NCBI GenBank assembly: GCA_963980215.1
Contig: CAXBYZ010000001.1
Span: 1-64,000 of the forward strand
From: CAXBYZ01 sp963980215
GTDB lineage: Bacteria > Patescibacteriota > Microgenomatia > UBA1400 > CG1-02-47-37
Length of the DNA: 64,000 nt
Direction of reading: 5' to 3'
The notes beneath the pieces were generated by a model. The model was not told the origin of the DNA and did no database searches. It worked only from the letters and a program-made list of their open reading frames with translations. How positions within the stretch are numbered: the stretch's first letter is position 1; each line of letters begins with the position of its first letter. The position numbers and the translations under genes were made by a program. Positions 54,584 through 62,891 of this stretch are shown one piece after another.

Positions 54584-54604
54584 ATCACACCTTAGAGGTG
54601 TGAT
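54584..54604. repeat. REP-like palindrome at cmk end, upstream of map
   Basis: Identical to RAYT-flanking copies and preceded by the same ACCTCT as at 16451. Encodes HTSKV and TGA of Cmk; its flank supplies the AGAGG ribosome binding site for map. Confidence 0.9.
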
Positions 54605-55307
54605 TGATTAATTTGAGGTGGAGGAGTTTTTTGATGATTGCTTCTACAACTTGGTTGATTGTTAGTTTTGTGGTTTTTAGTAACCAAGCTCCTGGAACAA
54701 TTTTAAGTGGATCTGCTTCTCTACCAGAATCTTGTTGGTCTCTTTTTTTTGTTTGTTTTAGAGTGGCTGGAAATGATTGTTTGGTTCCTTTTTTTGATAA
54801 CTCAATGTGTCTACGTTTGGCTCTTGATTCAACTGAAGCTGTCATGAATATTTTAATGTCTGCCTTGGGAAGAACAACTGAAGTGATGTCCCTGCCCTCC
54901 ATAACAACGCTTTGTTTTTTTGCCATTGTTTTTTGAAGATTGACCAAGTGTTTTCTTACCCTTGGAAGAGTAGCTACCGAAGAAGCTCCCCAACTGATTT
55001 TCTCTGATCGAAGTTCTTTGGTGACATCTTTGTTGTCTAACATAACAGTGCAGAAGCGACTGTTGTTTTTGGGTGGATAGAGCGAGATTTTTGATTTTTT
55101 TAGTAAAGGAATTAATTCTTTTTCATTGGTAAATTCAATTGAATTTCTTTGAGCTATTAGAGCGACTGTCCGATACATTGAACCGGTGTCGATGTAGGTA
55201 ATGCTTAGTTGTTTAGATAGTAAGCGAGCGATGGTGCTTTTTCCCGCTCCAGCTGGACCGTCGATGGCAATTTGAATATTCTTGGTAGGTTTATACTTTG
55301 GCTTCAT
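54585..55307 (-). CDS. cmk: Cytidylate kinase
   Basis: 240 residues. Phosphorylates CMP/dCMP. IAIDGPAGAGKSTIARLLSKQLSITYIDTGSMYRTVA (P-loop and following block), VVMEGRDITSVVLPKADIKIFMTAS, RRHIELSKKG, and KKRDQQDSGREADPLKIVPGAWLLKTT. Its place between adk and map in the spc block is not the textbook order. Overlaps adk by 17 nt. Ends in NHTSKV from a REP-like palindrome. Confidence 0.96.
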   Translation of the reverse strand: MKPKYKPTKNIQIAIDGPAGAGKSTIARLLSKQLSITYIDTGSMYRTVALIAQRNSIEFTNEKELIPLLKKSKISLYPPKNNSRFCTVMLDNKDVTKELRSEKISWGASSVATLPRVRKHLVNLQKTMAKKQSVVMEGRDITSVVLPKADIKIFMTASVESRAKRRHIELSKKGTKQSFPATLKQTKKRDQQDSGREADPLKIVPGAWLLKTTKLTINQVVEAIIKKLLHLKLINHTSKV

Positions 55308-55872
55308 TTACTGTTTTCATAACATCTTGGTGAATGTCTTCTATGGACTGCTCGCCGTTGATGGTTTTTAGTAAACCTTCTTCTTTGTAGTACTTTAGAA
55401 CATCGGCTTCTTGCCTGTGATAGATGTCTAGTCTTGATTTAACTTTTTGTTCGGAGTCGTGAAGAGAGCCATCTGGGCTTTTTCTGCCTCTTTTTAGCAA
55501 TCTTTTGACTGACTCTTCATTGCTAACATCGAGGTGAAAAACAAAGTTAACTTTTTTGCCGTACTTGTCTAGTTTATCAGCTAAAAATAGAGCTTGGGTG
55601 TGGTTTCTGGGAAAACCGTCGATAACAAAACCGTCTTTGACGTCATCTTCTTTGAGTCGATATTTCCAGAGAACAAACATTTCTGAGTCAGCAACGTAGT
55701 GACCTAGAGTTAAACAATCTCGACAAACGTCGCCCATGATGCCTTGGTCTTCTTTGGCAAATTTTCTAACTAGATCCCCTGAACCCAAGTAAGGAACGCC
55801 AATTTTTTCGGCTAACATCTTGGCTTGAGTGGATTTTCCTGAGCCTTCTGGCCCGTAAAAAATTATAAACAT
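55291..55872 (-). CDS. adk: Adenylate kinase
   Basis: 193 residues, short type without the LID zinc insertion. IIFYGPEGSGKSTQAKMLAEKIGVPYLGSGDLVRKF (P-loop, AMP site), DGFVIDGFPRNHTQALFLADKL, and RGRKSPDGSLHDSEQKVKSRLDIYHRQ. The first strand has GPEGSGKST in place of the usual GPPGAGKGT, so an adenylate kinase-like enzyme of this short group. Starts 1 nt after secY. Confidence 0.93.
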   Translation of the reverse strand: MFIIFYGPEGSGKSTQAKMLAEKIGVPYLGSGDLVRKFAKEDQGIMGDVCRDCLTLGHYVADSEMFVLWKYRLKEDDVKDGFVIDGFPRNHTQALFLADKLDKYGKKVNFVFHLDVSNEESVKRLLKRGRKSPDGSLHDSEQKVKSRLDIYHRQEADVLKYYKEEGLLKTINGEQSIEDIHQDVMKTVNEAKV

Positions 55873-55873
55873 T

Positions 55874-57148
55874 TTAGAGGAAACTTTCGTAGTTTCGCAT
55901 AATTAATTGAGATTCAAAGTTTTTGCTGGTTTCTAGAATAACTGAGACGACGATGAGAATTCCAGTACCACCGATAGTCATGGTGGTAATACCGGTGATG
56001 TATCTAGCAATAGATGGCAAGATAGCTATCAATCCCAAGAATAGAGCCCCGGCTAGAGTGATTCTATTAAGAACGTAAGACAGGTAGTCGGCAGTAGGTC
56101 GACCTGGCCTAATACCGGGAATAAAGCCTCCGTATTTTTTGATGTCTTCGGCAATTTTATCTGGATTAAAGGTAACGGCGGTGTAGAAGTAGGTAAAGGC
56201 AACTACTAGAAATAAATAAATAATGTGGTAGGGAGCTTTATTGGGGTCAAATAGATCGGTAACTTTAGTGGCAAAGGAGGCAACGGCTGGGTTGCTAACC
56301 CCTGATAAAAATCTACCAACTACTGATGGCATGAGGACTAGAGAAACTGCAAAGATTATAGGAATAACTCCAGCTTGATTGACTCTTAGAGGTAAGTGAG
56401 TTGATTGACCTGGCTGAGTACGACCAGAAACTCTTCTGGCATAGCGAACCTTGATTTGACGAGTGGCTTCGTTGACGTAGATGATGCCGGAGATAACTAA
56501 TAAACTTAGGGCAGCAAAAGTGATGATACCAACAAAGTTTAGAGTTTGACTAATTGAAGAGGTTTGGAGAAGAGAAACAGGGAGACGACCAACGATACCT
56601 GCAAAGATAAGTAGAGAGATACCGTTGCCGATACCGTACTCTGTTAGTAACTCCCCGAGCCACATTAGCAAGACTGTGCCGGCAACCATGGTGACAACGG
56701 TGCTAACTGCAAAGAGTGGGTTTGAGATAGAGATAATCTGTTGGTTTTTTAGGAGAGCGACCATGCCAATACTTTGAAGTGTGGCTAGGGGAATGGATAA
56801 TAATCTAGTCCATTGGTTGATTTTTTCTCGACCATACTCGCCTTCTTTGCTGATCTCTTCTAGTTTGGGGAAGATGATGGTGAGCAGATTAAAGACGATT
56901 GAGGCATTAATGTAGGGACCTAAACCTAGAGCCATGATAGAGAAGTTGGCTAGGGTGCCCCCTGAAAAAATGTCTAGAAGTCCTAGTAGTTGGTTTGAAC
57001 CAAAAAGTTGTTTTAAGGCGTTGACATCAACACCTGGAACTGGAATGTGAGCAACAAAACGAAAAATGACAAAGATAAAAAATGTTATTAATATCTTTTT
57101 TCTTAAATCTTTTATTTTAAATATATTTAAGATTGGTTTTAAGTTCAT
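55874..57148 (-). CDS. secY: Protein translocase subunit SecY
   Basis: 424 residues, ten membrane helices. GVDVNALKQLFGSNQLLGLLDIFSGGTLANFSIMALGLGPYINASIVFNLL is the plug/early-helix region; YARRVSGRTQPGQSTHLPLRVNQAGVIPIIFA the central loop, and FIPGIRPGRPTADYL the C-terminal one. Overlaps rplO by 4 nt. Confidence 0.98.
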   Translation of the reverse strand: MNLKPILNIFKIKDLRKKILITFFIFVIFRFVAHIPVPGVDVNALKQLFGSNQLLGLLDIFSGGTLANFSIMALGLGPYINASIVFNLLTIIFPKLEEISKEGEYGREKINQWTRLLSIPLATLQSIGMVALLKNQQIISISNPLFAVSTVVTMVAGTVLLMWLGELLTEYGIGNGISLLIFAGIVGRLPVSLLQTSSISQTLNFVGIITFAALSLLVISGIIYVNEATRQIKVRYARRVSGRTQPGQSTHLPLRVNQAGVIPIIFAVSLVLMPSVVGRFLSGVSNPAVASFATKVTDLFDPNKAPYHIIYLFLVVAFTYFYTAVTFNPDKIAEDIKKYGGFIPGIRPGRPTADYLSYVLNRITLAGALFLGLIAILPSIARYITGITTMTIGGTGILIVVSVILETSKNFESQLIMRNYESFL

Positions 57149-57660
57149 TTAGTCTTAGGAGCAGCTTTTTTTGGTTTAGCTACTTTTTTAGTGGCTGGTT
57201 TTGTTTTTGGTTTGGCCTCAACTACTTTTCCACCGGCCTTTTTTATTTTAACAGCTGCGGCTTTAGAAACTGGTAGCTTGATGGTTAAGGCTACTTTTAG
57301 GTCTCCGTCTCCTAAAACTTTCACTTTTAAGTCTTTGGCACTGGCTGGTAGAACCTTGTTTTTGATTAAAGTATCTACTGAAACTGTAGCCCCTTTCTTA
57401 AAACTTTCAAGATGTTTTAGGTTGATGATTAAGGGTTTGACCCCAACTGGTTTGTTTTTTAGTTTTCCACGTAACATAGGAACTCTCCTTATTAATGTTT
57501 TTCTCATTGGCGCACCTTCAAAGTAGAGTGGGACTTTGCTTCTGGCCTTTTGACCTTTGGCTCCACGACCGGAGGTGTGACCACCTTTGCCGGATCCATA
57601 ACCACGACCAACTCTTTTTTTTGGTTTGTCTTTGATTTTTGTAAGTGTGTTTAGTGTCAT
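57145..57660 (-). CDS. rplO: Ribosomal protein L15
   Basis: 171 residues. KKRVGRGYGSGKGGHTSGRGAKGQKARSKVPLYFEGAPMRKTLIRRVPMLRG is the classic Gly-rich start. The C-terminus has an added Lys/Ala/Pro-rich tail (about 145-171). Overlaps rpsE by 4 nt, so no rpmD (L30) fits between them. Confidence 0.98.
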   Translation of the reverse strand: MTLNTLTKIKDKPKKRVGRGYGSGKGGHTSGRGAKGQKARSKVPLYFEGAPMRKTLIRRVPMLRGKLKNKPVGVKPLIINLKHLESFKKGATVSVDTLIKNKVLPASAKDLKVKVLGDGDLKVALTIKLPVSKAAAVKIKKAGGKVVEAKPKTKPATKKVAKPKKAAPKTK

Positions 57661-58163
57661 TTTGTCTCCTTTTGGAGTTTAGTGTAGTTTTGAAGTTGTT
57701 TTAGAGCTTTGATAGTACAGTAGACGTTTGAAGCTTTGTTTCTGGTTCCAAGAACTTTGCTGGAGATGTTTTTGACTCCAGCGGCCTCCATAACTGATCT
57801 AACTGCTCCACCAGCAATAATACCACTACCTTTTGGAGCTGGTTTAAGCATGACTTTGGCGGCACCAAATTTTACCAAAACATCGTAAGGAATGGTGTCT
57901 TTTTTCATGGGAACGGTGATGAGGTTTTTCTTGGCTTTTCTGATTCCTTTTTTGATTGAGGAAAGAACATCTGGGGCTTTTCCTAGACCGACACCGACGC
58001 GACCCTTTTTGTCTCCAACCACCATTAGGACTGAGAAGCCGATTTGGTTGCCGCCTTTGGTTTTTTTGGAGACACGACTGACTTGAATGACTTTCTCGTC
58101 GAATTCTTTGTCTTGTTGGTATCTACCTTGATTTCTATTGTTGTTTTTTGGTGGTTGATTCAT
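57657..58163 (-). CDS. rpsE: Ribosomal protein S5
   Basis: 168 residues. EFDEKVIQVSRVSKKTKGGNQIGFSVLMVVGDKKGRVGVGLGKAPDVLSSIKKGIRKAKKNL and GSGIIAGGAVRSVMEAAGVKNISSKVLGTRN. Followed directly by rplO. Confidence 0.98.
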   Translation of the reverse strand: MNQPPKNNNRNQGRYQQDKEFDEKVIQVSRVSKKTKGGNQIGFSVLMVVGDKKGRVGVGLGKAPDVLSSIKKGIRKAKKNLITVPMKKDTIPYDVLVKFGAAKVMLKPAPKGSGIIAGGAVRSVMEAAGVKNISSKVLGTRNKASNVYCTIKALKQLQNYTKLQKETK

Positions 58164-58165
58164 AT

Positions 58166-58516
58166 TTATATTTTTAGACCAGCTTTTCTGGCTGCATCTG
58201 CTAGAGCTTTGACTCGGCCGTGGTACTTGTAGGGACCACGATCGAAAACTACTTGTTTAATTTTTTTAAGTTTGGCTTTTTTGGCGATAGCTTCACCCAA
58301 AGCAATAGCTTGGTCTAGCTTGGTTTTGGCTTTGGTGTCTAGTTTTTTGGTAGTAGCTGAAACTAGAGTAACTCCTTTGGTGTCGTCTATGATTTGAGCT
58401 GAAGTGTATTTATTTGACCTAAAGACAGTTAGTCTTGGCCTATCCTTGCTTGTGGTTAAGCTTGCTCTAGTTCTGATTTGTCTTTTGGTTTTTTTGTTTT
58501 TGTATCTATTGATCAT
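58166..58516 (-). CDS. rplR: Ribosomal protein L18
   Basis: 116 residues. RIRTRASLTTSKDRPRLTVFRSNKYTSAQIIDDTKGVTLVSAT and VVFDRGPYKYHGRVKALADAARKAGLKI. Binds 5S rRNA. Two nt after rplF. Confidence 0.98.
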   Translation of the reverse strand: MINRYKNKKTKRQIRTRASLTTSKDRPRLTVFRSNKYTSAQIIDDTKGVTLVSATTKKLDTKAKTKLDQAIALGEAIAKKAKLKKIKQVVFDRGPYKYHGRVKALADAARKAGLKI

Positions 58517-58518
58517 GT

Positions 58519-59067
58519 TTATGCTTCGGCTGCTTTGGCGGCTTTACCTGGTTTTAATTTAACAACTTCGCCTTGATACCTAACACCCTTACCTTTGTAA
58601 GAGTCGGGTTTTTTAAATTCTCTAATTTTGGCGGCTACTTGACCAACTAACTGTTTATCTGCCCCGGAGACAACGATAGTTTTGTTGTCTTTGACTTCGA
58701 CTTTGATTGATTCTGGTGCCTGGTAAACAACTGGGTGAGAAAACCCGAGAGAAAGTTCGATGGCTTTACCCTTGGCTTCGACTCTAAAACCGGTGCCTTC
58801 TAGCTCTAGAGTTTTGGAGTAGCCTTTGGTAACACCTTCAACCATGTTGAAAAGAAGACTTCTGACTAGACCGTGATAGGCTTTGGTTTGGTTTGAAGTA
58901 GTGGTAGTGGTAACTGTAGCTAGCTTATCTTTGACTTCAATGGCTATACCCTCAGGGATTTTTTGAGTAAGAGAAATGCCCTTGGAAGAGACTTTCATCT
59001 GATTGTCTTTTACCTCTAGAGTAACTTCTTCTGGGATGGTGACTGGTTGTTTTCCGATTCTAGACAT
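58519..59067 (-). CDS. rplF: Ribosomal protein L6
   Basis: 182 residues, the two-repeat L6 fold. SRIGKQPVTIPEEVTLEVKDNQMKVSSKG at the start and the C-terminal PDSYKGKGVRYQGEVVKLKPGKAAKA with the rRNA-binding loop. Two nt after rpsH. Confidence 0.98.
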   Translation of the reverse strand: MSRIGKQPVTIPEEVTLEVKDNQMKVSSKGISLTQKIPEGIAIEVKDKLATVTTTTTSNQTKAYHGLVRSLLFNMVEGVTKGYSKTLELEGTGFRVEAKGKAIELSLGFSHPVVYQAPESIKVEVKDNKTIVVSGADKQLVGQVAAKIREFKKPDSYKGKGVRYQGEVVKLKPGKAAKAAEA

Positions 59068-59069
59068 AT

Positions 59070-59462
59070 TTAGCTAACTTTGAGAAGAACTTCTCCTCCT
59101 AAATTTTTTTCTTGAGCTTGACGAGCACCCATAACGCCTTTTGAAGTAGAGATAATGACATAGCCTCGACCCCTCATGTACTTGGCTAACTCTTTGACGG
59201 TGGCGTAAGTTCTGACACCTGGCTTTGAGATTCTTTTTAGTTGGCCTATGGCTGGCATTCTATCTTTGTACTTGAGGGTAAGTTTTAAGGTTTTTAAGGG
59301 GACTTTGCCTTCAACTGAGTAGTCTTTGATGTAGCCTTTATTCTTGAGAATTCTAACTATGTCTTCTTTTAAGATAGAGTGAGGGATAGAAACGGTTTTG
59401 TGGTTAACTGATTTGGCGTTTCTAATTCTGGTGAGTAAGTCTGCAATAGGGTCTGATAGCAT
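59070..59462 (-). CDS. rpsH: Ribosomal protein S8
   Basis: 130 residues. SDPIADLLTRIRNAKSVNHKTVSIPHSILKEDIVRILKNKGYI and KYMRGRGYVIISTSKGVMGARQAQEKNLGGEVLLKV. Ten nt after rpsN. Confidence 0.98.
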   Translation of the reverse strand: MLSDPIADLLTRIRNAKSVNHKTVSIPHSILKEDIVRILKNKGYIKDYSVEGKVPLKTLKLTLKYKDRMPAIGQLKRISKPGVRTYATVKELAKYMRGRGYVIISTSKGVMGARQAQEKNLGGEVLLKVS

Positions 59463-59471
59463 ATATATAGT

Positions 59472-59657
59472 TTACCAACTGGCTTTGGTAACTCCTGGTA
59501 ATTCTCCGTTTTGGGCTAGTTTTCTAAAGCAAAGTCTGCAGATGCCAAAGAGTCTAATAAAAGCTCTTGGACGACCACAGAGTTGGCAACGATTTTTTTG
59601 CCTGGAGCTGTATTTTGGTTTTCTGGCTTGTTTTGCAAAGTATTTTATTTTTGCCAT
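59472..59657 (-). CDS. rpsN: Ribosomal protein S14, zinc type
   Basis: 61 residues, the short (S14p/type Z) form. RCQLCGRPRAFIRLFGICRLCFRKLAQNGELPGVTKASW contains the four-Cys zinc site CxxC...CxxC. Follows rplE by 31 nt. Confidence 0.97.
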   Translation of the reverse strand: MAKIKYFAKQARKPKYSSRQKNRCQLCGRPRAFIRLFGICRLCFRKLAQNGELPGVTKASW

Positions 59658-59688
59658 AGTTTGTTAGGTTAAAGTTCAAAACTTTATG

Positions 59689-60243
59689 TTATTTTTTTGT
59701 CTCCAATTTTTCAAAAGGCATACCGAGGAGTTCTAGTAATCTTAAGGCCAGTTTGTTTTCACCAGCTGAAGTCACAAAGTTTATTTGTAATCCACGGACA
59801 GCGTCGATTGTATCATAATCTACCTCATGAAAAACAGTCTGTTCTTTTAAACCGATGGAGTAGTTGCCCCGACCGTCGAAAGATTTCCTGGCAACTCCTT
59901 GAAAGTCCCTTACTCTTGGGAGAACAATGGAGACAAATTTGTCGAAAAATTCGTACATTCTTTCGTTTCTTAGAGTAACCATGACGCCGATTGGGTCGTT
60001 TTTTCTAATTTTAAAGGCGGCTTCGGCAACACGAGCTCGGGTGATGATGGCTTTTTGACCGGCAATAAGGCTGATGTAGTCGGAAACTTTTTTGACTACG
60101 CCTTTGTCTCCAGCGCCCTCTTTGAGCCCAACGTTGATAATAATTTTTTGTAACTTGGGGACAGCTAGGTCGTTACCGAGCTTAAACTCTTCTTTTAGAG
60201 TTTTTAGGATTTCTGTTTGGTATTTTTCTTTTAGTCTATTCAT
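59689..60243 (-). CDS. rplE: Ribosomal protein L5
   Basis: 184 residues. NDLAVPKLQKIIINVGLKEGAGDKGVVKKVSDYISLIAGQKAIITRAR, FKIRKNDPIGVMVTLRNERMYEFFDKFVSIVLPRVRDFQGV and the C-terminal LLELLGMPFEK. Contacts 5S rRNA and the P-site tRNA. Confidence 0.98.
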   Translation of the reverse strand: MNRLKEKYQTEILKTLKEEFKLGNDLAVPKLQKIIINVGLKEGAGDKGVVKKVSDYISLIAGQKAIITRARVAEAAFKIRKNDPIGVMVTLRNERMYEFFDKFVSIVLPRVRDFQGVARKSFDGRGNYSIGLKEQTVFHEVDYDTIDAVRGLQINFVTSAGENKLALRLLELLGMPFEKLETKK

Positions 60244-60250
60244 AGTTAAT

Positions 60251-60277
60251 TATAAGGTTAAAGTTCGTAACCTTATA
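60251..60277. repeat. Hairpin TATAAGGTTA/TAACCTTATA between rplX and rplE
   Basis: 10-bp arms around AAGTTCG. Shares AGTTCGTAACCT with the rplP-rpsC spacer (61790-61804). Lies over the rplX stop; may be a processing or attenuation site. Confidence 0.5.
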
Positions 60278-60578
60278 TTATTTTTAAGCATTTTTTACAG
60301 ATTCTAACTTTCTTTTTGCCAACACCCTGGTAACCAACTCTGGTGATTTTTTTGCATTTGGGACATATTAAAGCTACTTTGGAGACGTACATTGGCTTGG
60401 TGATATCTACAATACCGCCTGGCTGAGACTCTCCTTGTGACTTTATGTGTTTTTTGTACATGTTGATGCCGTTAACTAAAACCATGTTTTTTCGTGGAAA
60501 AACTTTTTCGATTTTTCCAGTTTTACCATTGTCTTTACCTAGAGTAACTTTGACGGTGTCGTTGATTTTTAATTTCAT
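60273..60578 (-). CDS. rplX: Ribosomal protein L24
   Basis: 101 residues. The KOW motif KINDTVKVTLGKDNGKTGKIEKVFPRKNMVLVNGINMYKKHIK and a four-Cys end (ICPKCKKITRVGYQGVGKKKVRICKKC) that may bind zinc. Overlaps rplN by 4 nt. Confidence 0.97.
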   Translation of the reverse strand: MKLKINDTVKVTLGKDNGKTGKIEKVFPRKNMVLVNGINMYKKHIKSQGESQPGGIVDITKPMYVSKVALICPKCKKITRVGYQGVGKKKVRICKKCLKII

Positions 60579-60949
60579 AGTACCTCTGGTGCTTGGGAGG
60601 CAATTTTGTTGTACCCAAGTTCTTTAATTTCTCGAGCAATGGGACCAAAAATTCTGGTGCCTTTTGGCTCTTTATTTTTGACGTTTTCTAGAATAACGGC
60701 GGCGTTGTCGTCGAAACGAACGAATGAGCCGTCTTTTCTACCGGTTTCTTTTCTGGTGCGAACAATAACAGCTTTAACAACCTCACCGGCTTTAACCTGA
60801 GCGTGAGGGTGAGCTTGGATAACGGCGGCGGTGATGATGTCTCCGATGTGACCGAAACGTTTCCTTGAACCACCGTGCACTAGAATAGTTCTTAGTTTTT
60901 TACCTCCAGAGTTATCAGCTACCTTTAGGGTTGATCTTAGTTGAATCAT
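60575..60949 (-). CDS. rplN: Ribosomal protein L14
   Basis: 124 residues from ATG 60949 (the longer in-frame start at 60970 lies inside rpsQ). MIQLRSTLKVADNSGGKKLRTILVHGGSRKR and GSFVRFDDNAAVILENVKNKEPKGTRIFGPIARE. The ATG overlaps the rpsQ stop as ATGA. Confidence 0.97.
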   Translation of the reverse strand: MIQLRSTLKVADNSGGKKLRTILVHGGSRKRFGHIGDIITAAVIQAHPHAQVKAGEVVKAVIVRTRKETGRKDGSFVRFDDNAAVILENVKNKEPKGTRIFGPIAREIKELGYNKIASQAPEVL

Positions 60950-61176
60950 ACTTTGCTCTCCACTTGCCAACGCTTTTTCTTGCTGATTGGCTTAGTTTCC
61001 TGAATGATGACTTTGTCTCCTGGTTTTAAGTCGAATTTCTCGTTGTGGACTAGGTAGTTTCTTCTTTTGCTGATAGTTTTTTTGTAGACAGGGTGGGTCC
61101 ATCTACGGACGACTTGAACCTTGGCTGATTTTTCCATCTTGGCACTGATAACGATAGCGGTTAGTTGTTTTTTCAT
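60946..61176 (-). CDS. rpsQ: Ribosomal protein S17
   Basis: 76 residues. QLTAIVISAKMEKSAKVQVVRRWTHPVYKKTISKRRNYLVHNE and the end KPGDKVIIQETKPISKKKRWQVESKV. Two nt after rpmC. Confidence 0.97.
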   Translation of the reverse strand: MKKQLTAIVISAKMEKSAKVQVVRRWTHPVYKKTISKRRNYLVHNEKFDLKPGDKVIIQETKPISKKKRWQVESKV

Positions 61177-61178
61177 AT

Positions 61179-61376
61179 TTATTTAGCCTTAGATTGGATA
61201 ATTGTTTTGATAAGAGCAATTTGATATCTAGTTTTTTTAATAAGAGAGGTGTCTTTTAGGGAACCTGTCTTTAACTTTAATTTTTGATCAATTAAATCTT
61301 TTTTGGATTTAATTAAATCTTGGTTTAGTTCTTTGGTGGTTTTAGCTTGAAAAGCTTTTTTGTCTTTTGATTTCAT
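61179..61376 (-). CDS. rpmC: Ribosomal protein L29
   Basis: 65 residues, two helices: KTTKELNQDLIKSKKDLIDQKLKLKTGSLKDTSLIKKTRYQIALIKTIIQSK. Near the exit tunnel. One nt after rplP. Confidence 0.95.
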   Translation of the reverse strand: MKSKDKKAFQAKTTKELNQDLIKSKKDLIDQKLKLKTGSLKDTSLIKKTRYQIALIKTIIQSKAK

Positions 61377-61377
61377 G

Positions 61378-61785
61378 TTAAATTCTTTTTACAAATCTAG
61401 TTTTCATAGGTAGTTTTTGGGTAGCTAGTCTGAATGACTCTCTGGCAATACTTTCCTCTACTCCGGCTAACTCAAATATAACTCGACCTGGCTTGATAAC
61501 ACAAACGTAACCCTCTATCTCCCCCTTACCGTTACCCATGCGAACACCGGCACCTTTTTTGGTGTAGGTTTTGTCTGGAAAGACTCGAATCCATAGCTTG
61601 CCAGCTCTTTTGGTGTGGTGAGTAATGGTTTTTCTGGCGGCTTCTATCTGTCTGTTGGTCATCCAGCCTCTATCCATGGCTTTTAGGCCATACTCGCCAA
61701 AAGATACTTTTGAGCCAACGTTAGCGTTTCCGTTCATAGAACCTCTAAAGTGCTTGCGGTATTTCATTCTTTTTGGTTGTAGCAT
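61378..61785 (-). CDS. rplP: Ribosomal protein L16
   Basis: 135 residues. MLQPKRMKYRKHFRGSMNGNANVGSKVSFGEYGLKAMDRGWMTNRQIEAARKTITHHTKRAGKLWIRVFPDKTYTKK is a near-textbook start. The gap to rpsC carries a GTTCGTAACCTTAGGTTA hairpin-like stretch. Confidence 0.98.
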   Translation of the reverse strand: MLQPKRMKYRKHFRGSMNGNANVGSKVSFGEYGLKAMDRGWMTNRQIEAARKTITHHTKRAGKLWIRVFPDKTYTKKGAGVRMGNGKGEIEGYVCVIKPGRVIFELAGVEESIARESFRLATQKLPMKTRFVKRI

Positions 61786-61806
61786 AATTAAGTTCGTAAC
61801 CTTAGG

Positions 61807-62463
61807 TTATTTTAAGTCTTTTTCTCCTTTGTATACCCAGACCTTGATACCAACGTAGCCAAATTTGGTTAGAACTGGGTTCTCGAAGTAATCAATATCT
61901 GATCTAATGGTGCTTAGGGGAACGCTGCCCTGTGAGTATTTTTCGGTTCGACTAATTTCGGCGCCATTGATACGACCGGCTAGAACAATCTTGACACCCT
62001 TGGCACCGGAAGTCATAGCTCTTTCTAGGGCTTGGGAGATAGCTCTTCGGTGAGGGTAGCGCTTGAGGATTTGGTCGGCAATTCTTAGGCCAATTAATCT
62101 GGCGGAGATGTCTGGTTTTTTAACCTCTACAACTTCTAGTTCGAACTTTGGAGCTTTGCCGTCTTTTTTGTTAAAGTCTAGTTTTTTGGAAATAATCTTT
62201 TTTAGTTCCTCGATGCCTGAGCCACCGCGACCAATAACCACACCTGGCCTGGAGACGTGAAGAATAAATTTAATGGTATTAATAGAACGTTCTATTTTGA
62301 CATCGGTGATACCGGCTAAAGCAAGTTTTTCAAACAAGAACTTTCTTAGTTGAAGGTCTTGAATTAAGAATTTTCTGTAGTCTGATTTGGTAGCAAACCA
62401 GTTACTTGACCAAGTGTATAGTGGTCCGATTCTAAATGATTTTGGATTTACTTTTTGTCCCAT
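61807..62463 (-). CDS. rpsC: Ribosomal protein S3
   Basis: 218 residues. MGQKVNPKSFRIG at the start, KH motif VIGRGGSGIEELKKII, and the C-terminal RGAQ-like SGAKGVKIVLAGRINGAEISRTEKYSQGSVPLSTIRSDIDY. One nt after rplV. Confidence 0.98.
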   Translation of the reverse strand: MGQKVNPKSFRIGPLYTWSSNWFATKSDYRKFLIQDLQLRKFLFEKLALAGITDVKIERSINTIKFILHVSRPGVVIGRGGSGIEELKKIISKKLDFNKKDGKAPKFELEVVEVKKPDISARLIGLRIADQILKRYPHRRAISQALERAMTSGAKGVKIVLAGRINGAEISRTEKYSQGSVPLSTIRSDIDYFENPVLTKFGYVGIKVWVYKGEKDLK

Positions 62464-62464
62464 A

Positions 62465-62887
62465 TTACTCGCCTCGCTTTTGCTTCATCGAAGCAGATTT
62501 TTTCTTAGTAGCAACTTTTTTTGCTGATTTTTTGGTGGTTGGCTTTGGTTTTTCTTCTTGGCTTTTTAGTATAACTTTGATGTGGCTGGTTCTCTTTAGT
62601 ATTGAATGGGCACGACCACGAGAAACTGGATTCCAGCGCTTGTAGGTAGAGCCTTCGTTGATTTCAATTGATTGAATTTTGAGTGAGTCTTTGGGTAAGT
62701 TTAGGTTGTTGACTGCGTTGGCAACCGCTTGTTTTAGGGTTTTTAATAGAGGAGTGGAAGCTCTTTTTCTTAAGTGAGTTAGAGTAGTTAAGGCTTCGTT
62801 TAAGCTCATGTTTCTAACTAGATTAGCAACTAATCTAATTTTTCTTGGGCTAGTTCTGATGAATTTTGATTCTGCTTTGATTAACAT
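62465..62887 (-). CDS. rplV: Ribosomal protein L22
   Basis: 140 residues from ATG 62887 (an in-frame extension to 62956 would overlap rpsS). AESKFIRTSPRKIRLVANLVRNMSLNEALTTLTHLRKRASTPLLKTLKQAVANA is standard; then the tunnel hairpin and a Lys/Thr-rich tail (about 115-140). Confidence 0.97.
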   Translation of the reverse strand: MLIKAESKFIRTSPRKIRLVANLVRNMSLNEALTTLTHLRKRASTPLLKTLKQAVANAVNNLNLPKDSLKIQSIEINEGSTYKRWNPVSRGRAHSILKRTSHIKVILKSQEEKPKPTTKKSAKKVATKKKSASMKQKRGE

Positions 62888-62891
62888 AAGA

